Part shown: one piece after another, positions 8,101 through 16,672 of the stretch
Layout: every line of letters starts with the position of its first letter
How positions within the stretch are numbered: position 1 is the first letter of the stretch
DNA from: Antribacter gilvus
GTDB taxonomy: Bacteria; Actinomycetota; Actinomycetes; Actinomycetales; Cellulomonadaceae
Direction: 5' to 3'
Length of the DNA: 64,000 bases
Assembly: GCF_003946865.1 (NCBI RefSeq)
Contig: NZ_QXTH01000014.1
Coordinates: 61,816 to 125,815 of the forward strand
Notes under the pieces: generated by a model
Database searches by the model: none
Told to the model about the DNA's origin: nothing
The model's input: the letters and a program-made list of their open reading frames with translations, nothing else
Program-made: the position numbers and the translations under genes

Positions 8101-10866
8101 ATGCACCAGACGAGACATGGGCGTACTCGCGCCCGGGGAATGACATCTGCATGGGGCGGGAGGCTGCTGGGCGCGTGTCTGGCGGCGACTCTGGCCACCA
8201 CGGCCGGCGGGCTGACGATCGGCGCCGCCATCGCGGACGAGGCGGTCGGCGACACAGCCGTCGTCGAGCCGACGACCGAGACCGGGGCCGCCGCCGACGC
8301 CGTCACGACGGAGGACCTCGCCGCCGAGGAGCCCGCCGAGGAATCGGCACCCGAGACGGAGACGGCCGAGCCACCCGCCAGCGACCCGCCGAAGATTGCG
8401 CCGGAGCCGGGGCTGGCACCCGCGGAGCTGGCACCCGCGGACCAGGCGCCTGCTGAGCAGGCACCTGCCGAGAAGGCGCCTGCCCAGAAGGAGGCCATCG
8501 AGACAGATCCCGCGTCCGAGGCCGACGCCGGCGTGGGCATCCTCGTCGACGTCCCTGGCCCCGGGCCGGACGCTGGAGACGTCACCAACCCGATCTTCCG
8601 GGCAGCGCACCCGAACAGCTACACCACGGCGACCGTCGGCGCGGCGGACAGCAGCAACGTCGTCACGCAGCTCACGAGCGCTACCCGCCCGTTCGTGTGT
8701 GGCGACACGATCGTCTACTACCAGATCATCCCGATCAGCGGGACCGCGCCGACCGGCGAGTCCACGATCACCCTCGAGACCCGCTTCGACACGAGGTTCG
8801 GCGCCAACGACCAGGTGGGCATCACCGAGGTGACTGCCTTCCTCGCCTTCACCGACTCGAACTATGTCAGCGATGGTGAGGAGACCATCATCGGCACGGC
8901 CGCGTCGGGCACCTGGTCCGACGGCGTGATGACGCTCTTCAGCACGGTCACCGACGTCGAGGCGGGCGAGACCATCGTCGTCGAGTACCACGCCACTCTC
9001 ACCTGCGGGAACCCGCCCGGGAACGTCACGGGCAACCTTCACGTGGGCAACTACGGCATCGAAGTCACCCAGAGCACCGGCGCCACGTCGGACACCGGCC
9101 ACGGCGTCCAGACCGTGCCGCTCTTCGCCAACGCGGTGCTCGTCACCACGGTTCCCGTGAACCCGACCGTCACCCAGGCCGTCTGCGTGGGTGGGGTCGT
9201 CACGGCGCCCACCCTCACCCTGCCGCCGAACGGCGGCGGCATCACGTACTCCGTGGACCCGGCCGGCCCGTACACCGCCGGCGACACCGTCACGGTCACT
9301 GCCACCATCACCGGCGCAGGCTTCATCTGGGGGAGCGAGTTGCCCGCAGGGTGGGTCGTCACCTCCCCGACCACCGCCGAGTTCGAGGTCGTGTTCGACA
9401 ACGTGACGTGTGTCGAGGTCGTGCCGGTCGCTCCGACCGTCACCGAGGCCGTGTGCGTGGGCGGCGAGCTCACCGCACCCACCCTGACGCTCGCCACGAC
9501 CGAGGGCATCACCTACACCGTCGACGTCGAGGGCCCCTACGTCCCCGGGCAGACGGTCACCGTCACCGCCACCCTCGCCGACGGCTTCGCCTGGGGCGTC
9601 ATGCCCGCGGGCTGGGTCGAGGTCTCCTCGACGGTCGCCACCTTCGAGGTGACGTTCGACGAGGTCGCGTGCGTCGAGGTCGCTCCGGTCGCTCCGACCG
9701 TCACCCAGGCCGTCTGCGTGGGCGGCGAGCTCACCGCACCCACCCTGACGCTCGCCACGACCGAGGGCATCACCTACACCGTCAGCGTCGAGGGCCCGTA
9801 CGCCCCCGGGCAGACGGTCACCGTCACCGCCACCCTCGCCGACGGCTTCGCCTGGGGCACCATGCCCACGGGCTGGACCGAGGTCTCGCTCACCGTCGCC
9901 ACGTTCGAGGTCACCTTCGACGAGGTCGAGTGCGCCGAGGTCATGCCCGTCGCGCCCACGGTCACCCAGGCCGTCTGCGTCGCAGGCGAGCTCACCGCGC
10001 CCACGATCGCGTTCGCCACGACCGAGGGCATCACCTACACGGTCGACGTCGAGGGCCCGTACGCCCCCGGACAGACGGTCACCGTCACCGCCACCCTCGC
10101 CGACGGCTTCGCCTGGGGCGAGATGCCCGCAGGCTGGGTCGAGATCTCCCCGACCGAGGCCGAGTTCGAGGTCACGTTCGACGAGGTCGCGTGCGTCGAG
10201 GTCATGCCGGTCGCTCCGACGGTCACCCAGGCCGTCTGCGTGGGCGGCGAGCTCACCGCACCCACGATCGCGTTCGCCACGACCGAGGGCGTCACCTACA
10301 CGGTCGAGCCGGCGGGCCCGTTCGTCGCGGGCCAGTCCGTGACGGTCGTCGCAACGCTGGCCGACGGCTTCTCCTGGGGCGAGATGCCTGCAGGCTGGGT
10401 CATGGACTCGCCCAGCGTCGCCACGTACGCGCTGACGTTCGACGACGTCGAGTGCATCCCGACCTCACCTGCGGTCCCGAAGGTCGCGCCGTCGCAGTGC
10501 GTGGACGGAAAGGTCACCCAGCAGGTCCTCACGGTGGCGCCCACCCCGGGCATCACCTACACCGCCAGCCCTGACGGCCCGTACCGGGCCGGACAGAGCG
10601 TCACCATCACCGCCACGCTGATGGACGGCTACGCCTGGGGCACCCTGCCCGCAGGTTGGACCACGAACTCGCCGACGGCGACCTACGTGGTCACCTTCGG
10701 CGCCGACGCGGTCTGCCCTCCGGCAGCCAAGCCCCCGGTCGCCAGGCCCCCGCTGCCCGTGACGGGCGCCAACGGTGTCGAAGGCCTCATCGGCCTCGCC
10801 GCCCTCGGCCTCCTCACCGGCGTGGGCCTGCTCACCTGGGCACGACGACGCGGCCAGGCCAGCTGA
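8101..10866 (+). CDS. LPxTG-anchored repeat protein A (six repeats)
   Basis: 921 residues. A signal peptide (about 1-45, ending GAAIA-DEA) is followed by a Pro/Glu/Ala-rich wall-spanning stretch (about 50-150), a unique domain (about 155-340) with its own cysteine pair (FVCGDT, TLTCGN), six 87-residue repeats, then LPVTG at 885-889, a hydrophobic helix and ARRRGQAS. The last part is a standard sortase sorting signal, so the protein should be linked to peptidoglycan. Each repeat carries one cysteine near its start (QAVCV) and one near its end (VACVE), suggesting one disulfide per repeat, plus conserved GITYTV, VTVTATLADGF and WG..PAGW. The repeat family was not recognised. ATG 8101 has GGGGG 5 nt upstream. 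It is a paralogue of the next gene; an adhesive or stalk-like role is inferred. Confidence 0.85.
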   Translation: MHQTRHGRTRARGMTSAWGGRLLGACLAATLATTAGGLTIGAAIADEAVGDTAVVEPTTETGAAADAVTTEDLAAEEPAEESAPETETAEPPASDPPKIAPEPGLAPAELAPADQAPAEQAPAEKAPAQKEAIETDPASEADAGVGILVDVPGPGPDAGDVTNPIFRAAHPNSYTTATVGAADSSNVVTQLTSATRPFVCGDTIVYYQIIPISGTAPTGESTITLETRFDTRFGANDQVGITEVTAFLAFTDSNYVSDGEETIIGTAASGTWSDGVMTLFSTVTDVEAGETIVVEYHATLTCGNPPGNVTGNLHVGNYGIEVTQSTGATSDTGHGVQTVPLFANAVLVTTVPVNPTVTQAVCVGGVVTAPTLTLPPNGGGITYSVDPAGPYTAGDTVTVTATITGAGFIWGSELPAGWVVTSPTTAEFEVVFDNVTCVEVVPVAPTVTEAVCVGGELTAPTLTLATTEGITYTVDVEGPYVPGQTVTVTATLADGFAWGVMPAGWVEVSSTVATFEVTFDEVACVEVAPVAPTVTQAVCVGGELTAPTLTLATTEGITYTVSVEGPYAPGQTVTVTATLADGFAWGTMPTGWTEVSLTVATFEVTFDEVECAEVMPVAPTVTQAVCVAGELTAPTIAFATTEGITYTVDVEGPYAPGQTVTVTATLADGFAWGEMPAGWVEISPTEAEFEVTFDEVACVEVMPVAPTVTQAVCVGGELTAPTIAFATTEGVTYTVEPAGPFVAGQSVTVVATLADGFSWGEMPAGWVMDSPSVATYALTFDDVECIPTSPAVPKVAPSQCVDGKVTQQVLTVAPTPGITYTASPDGPYRAGQSVTITATLMDGYAWGTLPAGWTTNSPTATYVVTFGADAVCPPAAKPPVARPPLPVTGANGVEGLIGLAALGLLTGVGLLTWARRRGQAS
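9160..10710 (+). repeat. six tandem 261-bp coding repeats
   Basis: Six units of about 261 bp (87 codons) in direct tandem. Units 2-4 are close copies. Unit 1, with a PPNGGG segment, and unit 6, which begins APSQCVDG, are divergent end caps, and the matching caps occur in the paralogue. This pattern fits internal duplication between fixed ends. Confidence 0.95.
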
Positions 10867-10879
10867 CCCCGTCGTGACC

Positions 10880-10915
10880 GAGGGGGCCGACCGGAAACCA
10901 CCGGTCGGCCCCCTC
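10880..10915. terminator. hairpin terminator after LPxTG protein A
   Basis: Perfect 15-bp arms 10880-10894 and 10901-10915 (GAGGGGGCCGACCGG and its complement) around AAACCA, beginning 13 bp past the stop codon. There is no T-tract, as is common in high-GC actinobacteria. A related hairpin follows the paralogue. Confidence 0.8.
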
Positions 10916-10937
10916 CGTCATGCACCCGGGCATCGAA

Positions 10938-10955
10938 GAAATTCGCGCGAATTTC
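10938..10955. promoter_or_regulatory. 18-bp perfect palindrome upstream of LPxTG protein B
   Basis: GAAATTCGCGCGAATTTC is a perfect palindrome in an AT-richer patch, 198 bp before the start of the second surface protein gene. The first paralogue has no equivalent. Its size and symmetry suit a dimeric regulator, whose identity is unknown. The remaining interval (10956-11067) shows a TTATTCACC box but no clear promoter. Confidence 0.5.
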
Positions 10956-11067
10956 CTTCACTTGATGAGGGCATTGTGTAATCACCCTTCAGAATGGCGC
11001 TCAAGGGCCGAGAAACCCTCTCTCCTGCTTATTCACCTTCCCTCGAATGTCCCGTGCTGCTTGACAA

Positions 11068-11153
11068 GTGCCACCGTCGAATGTGGCGCCATGGGGGCTT
11101 CCATCGGGGCACAATCGAGCACCGACCCCCTTGCGTCAGCTGGGGGCATTGTC
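11068..11153 (+). promoter_or_regulatory. conserved structured leader of LPxTG protein B
   Basis: Second copy of the leader described at 8012-8100. GTGCC 11068-11072 can pair with GGCAC 11108-11112, ATGG 11091-11094 with CCAT 11101-11104, and CCCCC 11126-11130 with GGGGG 11142-11146, the Shine-Dalgarno 7 nt before the start. The stems are kept although loop sequences differ between copies (the segment between the CCCCC and GGGGG arms is 14 nt upstream of gene A and 11 nt here), which favours an RNA-level role. TTGACA at 11061-11066 resembles a -35 element but no matching -10 follows. Confidence 0.6.
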
Positions 11154-14100
11154 ATGCACACCATGAAGCACGGGCGCACCCGCGCCCGGAAGGACTGGGG
11201 AAGGAGGCTGCTGGGCGCGTGTCTGGCAGCCACCCTCTCGACGACGGCCGGCGGGCTCACCTTGGGGGCCGCCACGGCCGACGAGGCGTCCGACGGCGCA
11301 GCCGTCGTCGAGCCGATGACGGAGAGCCTCACCGCAGAGGACTCCACCACCACCCAGGAATCCACGACCGAAGAGGCTCCCGTAGAGCCCGCCCAGGAAC
11401 CGGCCCCAGAACCGGCACCTGAGCCCGCGCCCGCCGAGGAGCCCGCGCCCGCGCCACCGGCCGTCGTCGAACCCGAGCCCGCGCCTGAACCAGGTCCCGT
11501 ACCTGTAGACCCGGCGGCGCCCGCCGAGAAGAAGGCCGCCGTCGAGCAGGCAGAGGAGCCTGCACCGGCAGAGGAGCCCGCAGCGGCCGCCGCGCCGATC
11601 GTCCCGATGATCGACGTCCCGGGCCCCGGCCCGTCGGCCGGGAACATCACGAACCCGATCTTCCGCGCGGCCCACCCGGACACCTACACGACGGCGAACC
11701 CCGGTTCGGCGGACAGCTCGAGCGTCCAGACGCAGCTCACCGCGAACTCGCAGAACAGGTTCTTCGAGTGCGGCGACACGATCGTCTACTTCCAGATCAT
11801 CCCGGTCAGCAGCACGGCGCCGACGGGCGAGTCGACGTTCACCGTCGAGACGCGGTTCGACACCACGTTCGGCGCCAACGACCAGGTGGGGATCACCCAG
11901 GTGACTGCCTTCCTCGCGTTCGGTGACTCCGGGTACGTCAGCGACGGCGAGGAGGCCATCGCGGGCACGTTCGCCTCCGGCACCTACTCCGACGGCCAGA
12001 TCGCGCTGATCAGCACGGTCACCGACGTCGAGGCGGGCGAGACGATCGTGGTCGAATACCACGCGACCCTCACCTGCGGGAATCCGCCGGGATCCATCTC
12101 GGGCAACCTTCACGCGGCGAACCACGGCATCGTCGTCACCCAGAGCACCGGGACGACGTCGAACACCGGCAACGGCCTCCAGACCGTGCCGCTCTTCGCG
12201 AACGCCGTCCTCGTCACCACCGTGCCGGTGAACCCCACGGTCACGCAGGCGACGTGCGTCGGCGGCCAGCTGACAGCACCGACCCTCACTTTGCCGCCGA
12301 ACGGCGCAGGCATCACCTATTCCGTCAGCCCCGCGGGCCCGTACACCGCCGGCCAGCCGGTCACGGTCACCGCGACGATCACGGGAACCGGCTTCACCTG
12401 GGGCGACCTGCCCGCGGGCTGGGTGGTCGCCTCCCCCACCGTCGCCACCTTCGCTGTGACGTTCGACCAGGTCTCCTGCGTCGAGACGACGCCGGACAAC
12501 CCGACCGTCACCCAGGCCGTCTGTGCCGACGGCGTGCTCACACCCCCGACCCTGACCCTCCCGCCGGACGGCGACGGCATCACCTACACGGCCGACCCCG
12601 CCGGCCCGTACACCGCGGGCCAGTCCGTCACCGTGACGGCCACCCTGTCCGACGGGTTCTTCTGGGGTGCCATGCCCCCGGGATGGACCCAGGGCTCTTC
12701 CACCGTCGCCACCTTCGCGGTGACCTTCGAGGACGTGTCCTGCGTCGAGACCACGCCCGTGGACCCGACCGTCACCCAGGCCGTCTGTGTGGGTGGCCAG
12801 CTCACGCCGCCGGCCCTGACCCTCCCGCCCAACGGCGACGGCATCACCTACACGGCCGACCCCGCCGGCCCGTACACCGCAGGCCAGTCCGTCACCGTGA
12901 CAGCGACCCTGGCCGACGGCTACACCTGGGGCACCATGCCCACAGGCTGGACCGAGGCGTCCCCGACGAGCGCCACGTTCGCGGTGACGTTCGACGACGT
13001 CGCGTGCATCGAGGTCGCTCCGGCGGGGCCGACCGTCACCCAGGCCGTCTGCGTCGCGGGCGAGCTCACCGCGCCGTCGCTCGCGCTCGCCACCACCGAG
13101 GGCGTCACCTACACGGTGGACGTCGAGGGGCCGTACGCCCCCGGTGACACCGTCACCGTGACGGCCACCCTCGCCGCCGGCTACGCCTGGGGTGCCATGC
13201 CCGAGGGCTGGACCGAGATCTCTCCGACAGAAGCCACCTTCGAGGTCACCTTCGACGAGGTGGCGTGCACCGAGGTCATGCCGGTCCCGCCGACAGTGAC
13301 CGAAGCCGTCTGCGTCGACGGCGCGCTGACCGCTCCGACGATCGCGCTCGCCACCACCGAGGGCGTCACCTACACCGTCAGCGCCGAGGGCCCCTACGCC
13401 GGCGGCCAGGCGGTCACCGTGACGGCCACCCTCACCGACGGCTTCGCCTGGGGCGCCATGCCCGAGGGCTGGACCGAGGTCTCCCCGACCGTTGCCACGT
13501 TCGGGGTCACCTTCGCCGTGGTGGCCTGCATCGAGGCGGTCCCGGCCGCGCCCACGGTCACCCAGGCCGTCTGCGTCGCGGGCGAGCTCACCGCGCCGAC
13601 GATCGCGCTCGCCACCACCGAGGGCATCGCGTACACCGTCGCCCCCGAGGGGCCCTACGCCCCCGGTGACACCGTCACGGTGACCGCCACCCTCGCCGAC
13701 GGCTATGCCTGGGGCGAGCTGCCCACGGGCTGGGCCGAGGTCTCGCTCACCGTCGCCACGTTCGAGGTCACCTTCGCCGTGGTGGTGTGCGTCGAGGCGG
13801 TGCCGGTCCCACCGACAGTGACCGAAGCGGTCTGCGTCGACGGCGCCGTCACAGCCCCCACGATCGCGCTCGCCACGACGGAGGGCGTCACCTACACCGT
13901 CGCCCCCGGAGGTCCCTACGTGGCGGGCCAGTCGGTCACCGTCACGGCCACCCTCGCCGACGGCTTCGCCTGGGGCGAGATGCCCGCAGGCTGGGTCGAG
14001 GTCTCCCCGACCGTCGCCACCTACGCGGTGACGTTCGCGCAGGTGGCCTGCGTCGAGGTCGTCCCGGCCGCACCGATGGTCACCCAGGCCGTCTGCGTGG

Positions 14101-16565
14101 GCGGCGAGCTCACCGCACCGACGCTCGTACTCGCCATGACGTCGGGCATCGCCTACTCCGTGGTCGAGGGGCCGTACGCCCCCGGGCAGACGGTCACCGT
14201 CACGGCGACCCTCTCCAACGGCTACGCCTGGGGCGACCTGCCTACCGGCTGGGTCGAGGTCTCCCTGACGGAGGCCACGTTCCAGGTGACGTTCGACGAG
14301 GTCGCGTGCGCCGAGGTCATGCCGGCCGCGCCGACGGTCACCCAGGCCGTCTGCGTGAGCGGCGAGCTCACCGCACCCACCCTCGCGCTCGCCACGACCA
14401 CGGGCGTCACCTACACCGTGAGTGACGCCGGCCCGTACGCCGCCGGCGGCTCGGTCACCGTGACCGCCACGCTCGCCGACGGCTTCGCCTGGGGCGTCAT
14501 GCCCGCGGGCTGGACCGAGGTCTCCCCGACGGTCGCCACCTTCGAGGTGATGTTCGACGACGTCGCCTGTGTCGACGTCGTACCCGTCGCGCCGACCCTC
14601 ACGCAGGCTGTCTGCGTGGGCGGCGTCGTGACGGCACCTACCCTCGGTCTCGCCACGACCGAGGGCGTCACCTACACCGTCGCCCCCGAGGGGCCCTACG
14701 TCGCGGGCCAGTCGGTGACCGTCACGGCCACCCTCGCCGACGGCTTCGCCTGGGGCGTCCTGCCCGAGGGCTGGATGGAGGTCTCCCCGACCGTCGCCAC
14801 CTACGCGGTGACGTTCGCGCAGGTGGCCTGCATCGATGCGGTCCCGGCCGCGCCCACGGTCACCCAGGCCGTGTGTGTCGCGGGCGAGCTCACCGCACCC
14901 ACCCTCGCGCTCGCCACGACCGAGGGCATCACCTACACCGTCAGCGTCGAGGGTCCCTACGCCCCCGGACAGACGGTCACGGTCACCGCGACACTGGCCG
15001 ACAGCTTCGGCTGGGGCACCCTGCCCACGGGCTGGGTCCAGGTCTCGCCGACGGTCGCCACGTTCGACCTGACGTTCGCCACGGTCGCCTGCGCCGAGGT
15101 CATGCCCGCCCCGCCGACGGTCACCCAGGCCGTCTGCGTCGACGGCGCGGTGACGGCACCCACCCTGGTGCTCGCCACCACCGAGGGCGTCACCTACACG
15201 GTCGACGTCGAGGGCCCGTACGCCGCCGGTGACACGGTCGTCGTGACGGCCACCCTCGCCGACGGCTTCGCCTGGGGCGTCATGCCCGCAGGCTGGACCG
15301 AGGTCTCCCCGACGGTCGCCACCTTCGAGGTGGTGTTCGACGACGTGGCGTGCATCGAGATCGCGCCCGTCTCGCCGGTCCTCGCGCAGGCTGTCTGCGT
15401 AGGCGGCACCGTCACCCCGTCCACCCTGGTGGTCGCGGTCACCGCGGGCATCACCTACACGGTGGAGCCGGAGGGCCCGTACGCCGCCGGTGACACGGTC
15501 GTCGTCACGGCCACCCTCGCCGACGGCTTCGCCTGGGGCATCCTGCCTGCGGGCTGGACCGAGGTCTCTCTCACGGTTGCCACGTTCGAGGTCACCTTCG
15601 ACGAGGTCGAGTGCGCCGAGGTCATGCCCGCCCCGCCGACGGTCACCCAGGCCGTCTGCGTCGCGGGCGAGCTCACTGCACCCACCCTGGTGCTCGCCAC
15701 GACCGAGGGCATCACCTACACCGTCAGTGCCGAGGGGCCGTACGCCCCCGGACAGACGGTCACGGTCACCGCCACCCTGGCCGACGGCTTCGCCTGGGGC
15801 GAGCTGCCCGACGGCTGGACCGAGGTCTCTCTCACGGTCGCCACGTTCGAGGTCACCTTCGACGAGGTCGAGTGCGCCGAGGTCATGCCCGTTGCGCCCA
15901 CGGTCACCCAGGCCGTCTGCGTCGACGGCGCGGTGACGGCACCCACCCTGGTGCTCGCCACCACCGAGGGCGTCACCTACACGGTCGACGTCGAGGGCCC
16001 GTACGCCGCCGGTGACACCGTCGTCGTGACGGCCACCCTGGCCGACGGCTTCGCCTGGGGCGTCATGCCCGCGGGCTGGTCCGAGGCCTCCCCGACGGTC
16101 GCCACCTTCGAGGTGGTGTTCGACGACGTCGAGTGCCTCCCGACCTCACCTGCGGTCCCGAGCGTGACCCCGTCGCAGTGCGTCGACGGCAAGGTCACGA
16201 AGCAGGTCCTGACGGTGGCGCCCACCCCGGGCATCACCTACACCGCCAGCCCTGACGGCCCCTACCAGGCACGGCAGTCCGTGACGATCACCGCGACCCT
16301 CATGGACGGCTACGCCTGGGGCACGCTCCCGGCCGGCTGGACCACCCACTCGCCCACAGCGACCTACGTGGTCACCTTCGGCGCCGACGCGGTCTGCCCC
16401 GTGGCAGCCAAGCCTCCGGCACCCAAGCCCCCGGTGGTCGCCAGGCCCCCGCTGCCCGTGACGGGCGCCAACGGCACCGAAGGCCTCATCGGCCTCGCCG
16501 CCCTCGGCCTCCTCACCGGCCTCGGCCTGCTCACCTGGGCACGACGACACGGCCAGCCCGACTGA
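11154..16565 (+). CDS. LPxTG-anchored repeat protein B (sixteen repeats)
   Basis: 1803 residues with the same plan as protein A: signal peptide (GRRLLGACLAATLSTTAGG core), a longer Pro/Glu/Ala-rich segment, a unique domain with cysteine pair (FFECGDT, TLTCGN), sixteen repeats of about 87 residues, then LPVTG at 1767-1771, a hydrophobic helix and ARRHGQPD. Repeats 12 and 15 are almost identical over their whole length, a sign of recent internal duplication, and repeat 8 is one residue shorter. Two cysteines per repeat are kept in all sixteen copies. The frame is open from 10920, but ATG 11154 aligns with the start of protein A and follows GGGGG by 7 nt. The likely function is a long disulfide-stabilised surface fibre; the ligand is unknown and no sortase gene is in the window. 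Confidence 0.85.
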   Translation: MHTMKHGRTRARKDWGRRLLGACLAATLSTTAGGLTLGAATADEASDGAAVVEPMTESLTAEDSTTTQESTTEEAPVEPAQEPAPEPAPEPAPAEEPAPAPPAVVEPEPAPEPGPVPVDPAAPAEKKAAVEQAEEPAPAEEPAAAAAPIVPMIDVPGPGPSAGNITNPIFRAAHPDTYTTANPGSADSSSVQTQLTANSQNRFFECGDTIVYFQIIPVSSTAPTGESTFTVETRFDTTFGANDQVGITQVTAFLAFGDSGYVSDGEEAIAGTFASGTYSDGQIALISTVTDVEAGETIVVEYHATLTCGNPPGSISGNLHAANHGIVVTQSTGTTSNTGNGLQTVPLFANAVLVTTVPVNPTVTQATCVGGQLTAPTLTLPPNGAGITYSVSPAGPYTAGQPVTVTATITGTGFTWGDLPAGWVVASPTVATFAVTFDQVSCVETTPDNPTVTQAVCADGVLTPPTLTLPPDGDGITYTADPAGPYTAGQSVTVTATLSDGFFWGAMPPGWTQGSSTVATFAVTFEDVSCVETTPVDPTVTQAVCVGGQLTPPALTLPPNGDGITYTADPAGPYTAGQSVTVTATLADGYTWGTMPTGWTEASPTSATFAVTFDDVACIEVAPAGPTVTQAVCVAGELTAPSLALATTEGVTYTVDVEGPYAPGDTVTVTATLAAGYAWGAMPEGWTEISPTEATFEVTFDEVACTEVMPVPPTVTEAVCVDGALTAPTIALATTEGVTYTVSAEGPYAGGQAVTVTATLTDGFAWGAMPEGWTEVSPTVATFGVTFAVVACIEAVPAAPTVTQAVCVAGELTAPTIALATTEGIAYTVAPEGPYAPGDTVTVTATLADGYAWGELPTGWAEVSLTVATFEVTFAVVVCVEAVPVPPTVTEAVCVDGAVTAPTIALATTEGVTYTVAPGGPYVAGQSVTVTATLADGFAWGEMPAGWVEVSPTVATYAVTFAQVACVEVVPAAPMVTQAVCVGGELTAPTLVLAMTSGIAYSVVEGPYAPGQTVTVTATLSNGYAWGDLPTGWVEVSLTEATFQVTFDEVACAEVMPAAPTVTQAVCVSGELTAPTLALATTTGVTYTVSDAGPYAAGGSVTVTATLADGFAWGVMPAGWTEVSPTVATFEVMFDDVACVDVVPVAPTLTQAVCVGGVVTAPTLGLATTEGVTYTVAPEGPYVAGQSVTVTATLADGFAWGVLPEGWMEVSPTVATYAVTFAQVACIDAVPAAPTVTQAVCVAGELTAPTLALATTEGITYTVSVEGPYAPGQTVTVTATLADSFGWGTLPTGWVQVSPTVATFDLTFATVACAEVMPAPPTVTQAVCVDGAVTAPTLVLATTEGVTYTVDVEGPYAAGDTVVVTATLADGFAWGVMPAGWTEVSPTVATFEVVFDDVACIEIAPVSPVLAQAVCVGGTVTPSTLVVAVTAGITYTVEPEGPYAAGDTVVVTATLADGFAWGILPAGWTEVSLTVATFEVTFDEVECAEVMPAPPTVTQAVCVAGELTAPTLVLATTEGITYTVSAEGPYAPGQTVTVTATLADGFAWGELPDGWTEVSLTVATFEVTFDEVECAEVMPVAPTVTQAVCVDGAVTAPTLVLATTEGVTYTVDVEGPYAAGDTVVVTATLADGFAWGVMPAGWSEASPTVATFEVVFDDVECLPTSPAVPSVTPSQCVDGKVTKQVLTVAPTPGITYTASPDGPYQARQSVTITATLMDGYAWGTLPAGWTTHSPTATYVVTFGADAVCPVAAKPPAPKPPVVARPPLPVTGANGTEGLIGLAALGLLTGLGLLTWARRHGQPD
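12232..16400 (+). repeat. sixteen tandem 261-bp coding repeats
   Basis: Sixteen units of about 261 bp. Units 1-3 have the PPNGxG form, units 4-15 the ATTEG form, and unit 16 is the SQCVDGK cap that is nearly identical to the last unit of the neighbouring gene. The high identity makes this stretch prone to recombination and to assembly collapse. Confidence 0.95.
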
Positions 16566-16579
16566 CCGCGCCGCACACC

Positions 16580-16615
16580 GAGGGGGTCGACCGGTAACCA
16601 CCGGACGGCCCCCTC
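16580..16615. terminator. hairpin terminator after LPxTG protein B
   Basis: Arms 16580-16594 and 16601-16615 around TAACCA form the same hairpin as after protein A, with two mismatched pairs. It begins 14 bp after the stop. Confidence 0.72.
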
Positions 16616-16672
16616 GACCACGCCCGGGACCGGATAGGGTACTGCGGTCCGACCACACGCGAAGGAGCGTCG

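Noticed and set aside
4191..8456. 1421-codon plus-strand open frame
   Set aside because: It runs antisense through the regulator and peptidase genes and over the start of a plus-strand gene in another frame. Its translation is Arg/Gly-rich low complexity typical of GC-rich shadow frames.
9051..16237. Regular series of 86-codon minus-strand frames opposite the surface protein repeats
   Set aside because: They repeat because the coding repeats are 261 bp long. They are antisense shadows without ribosome binding sites.
9160..16400. Tandem repeats considered as a CRISPR array
   Set aside because: Units are 261-bp coding repeats without spacers, and no cas genes are nearby.
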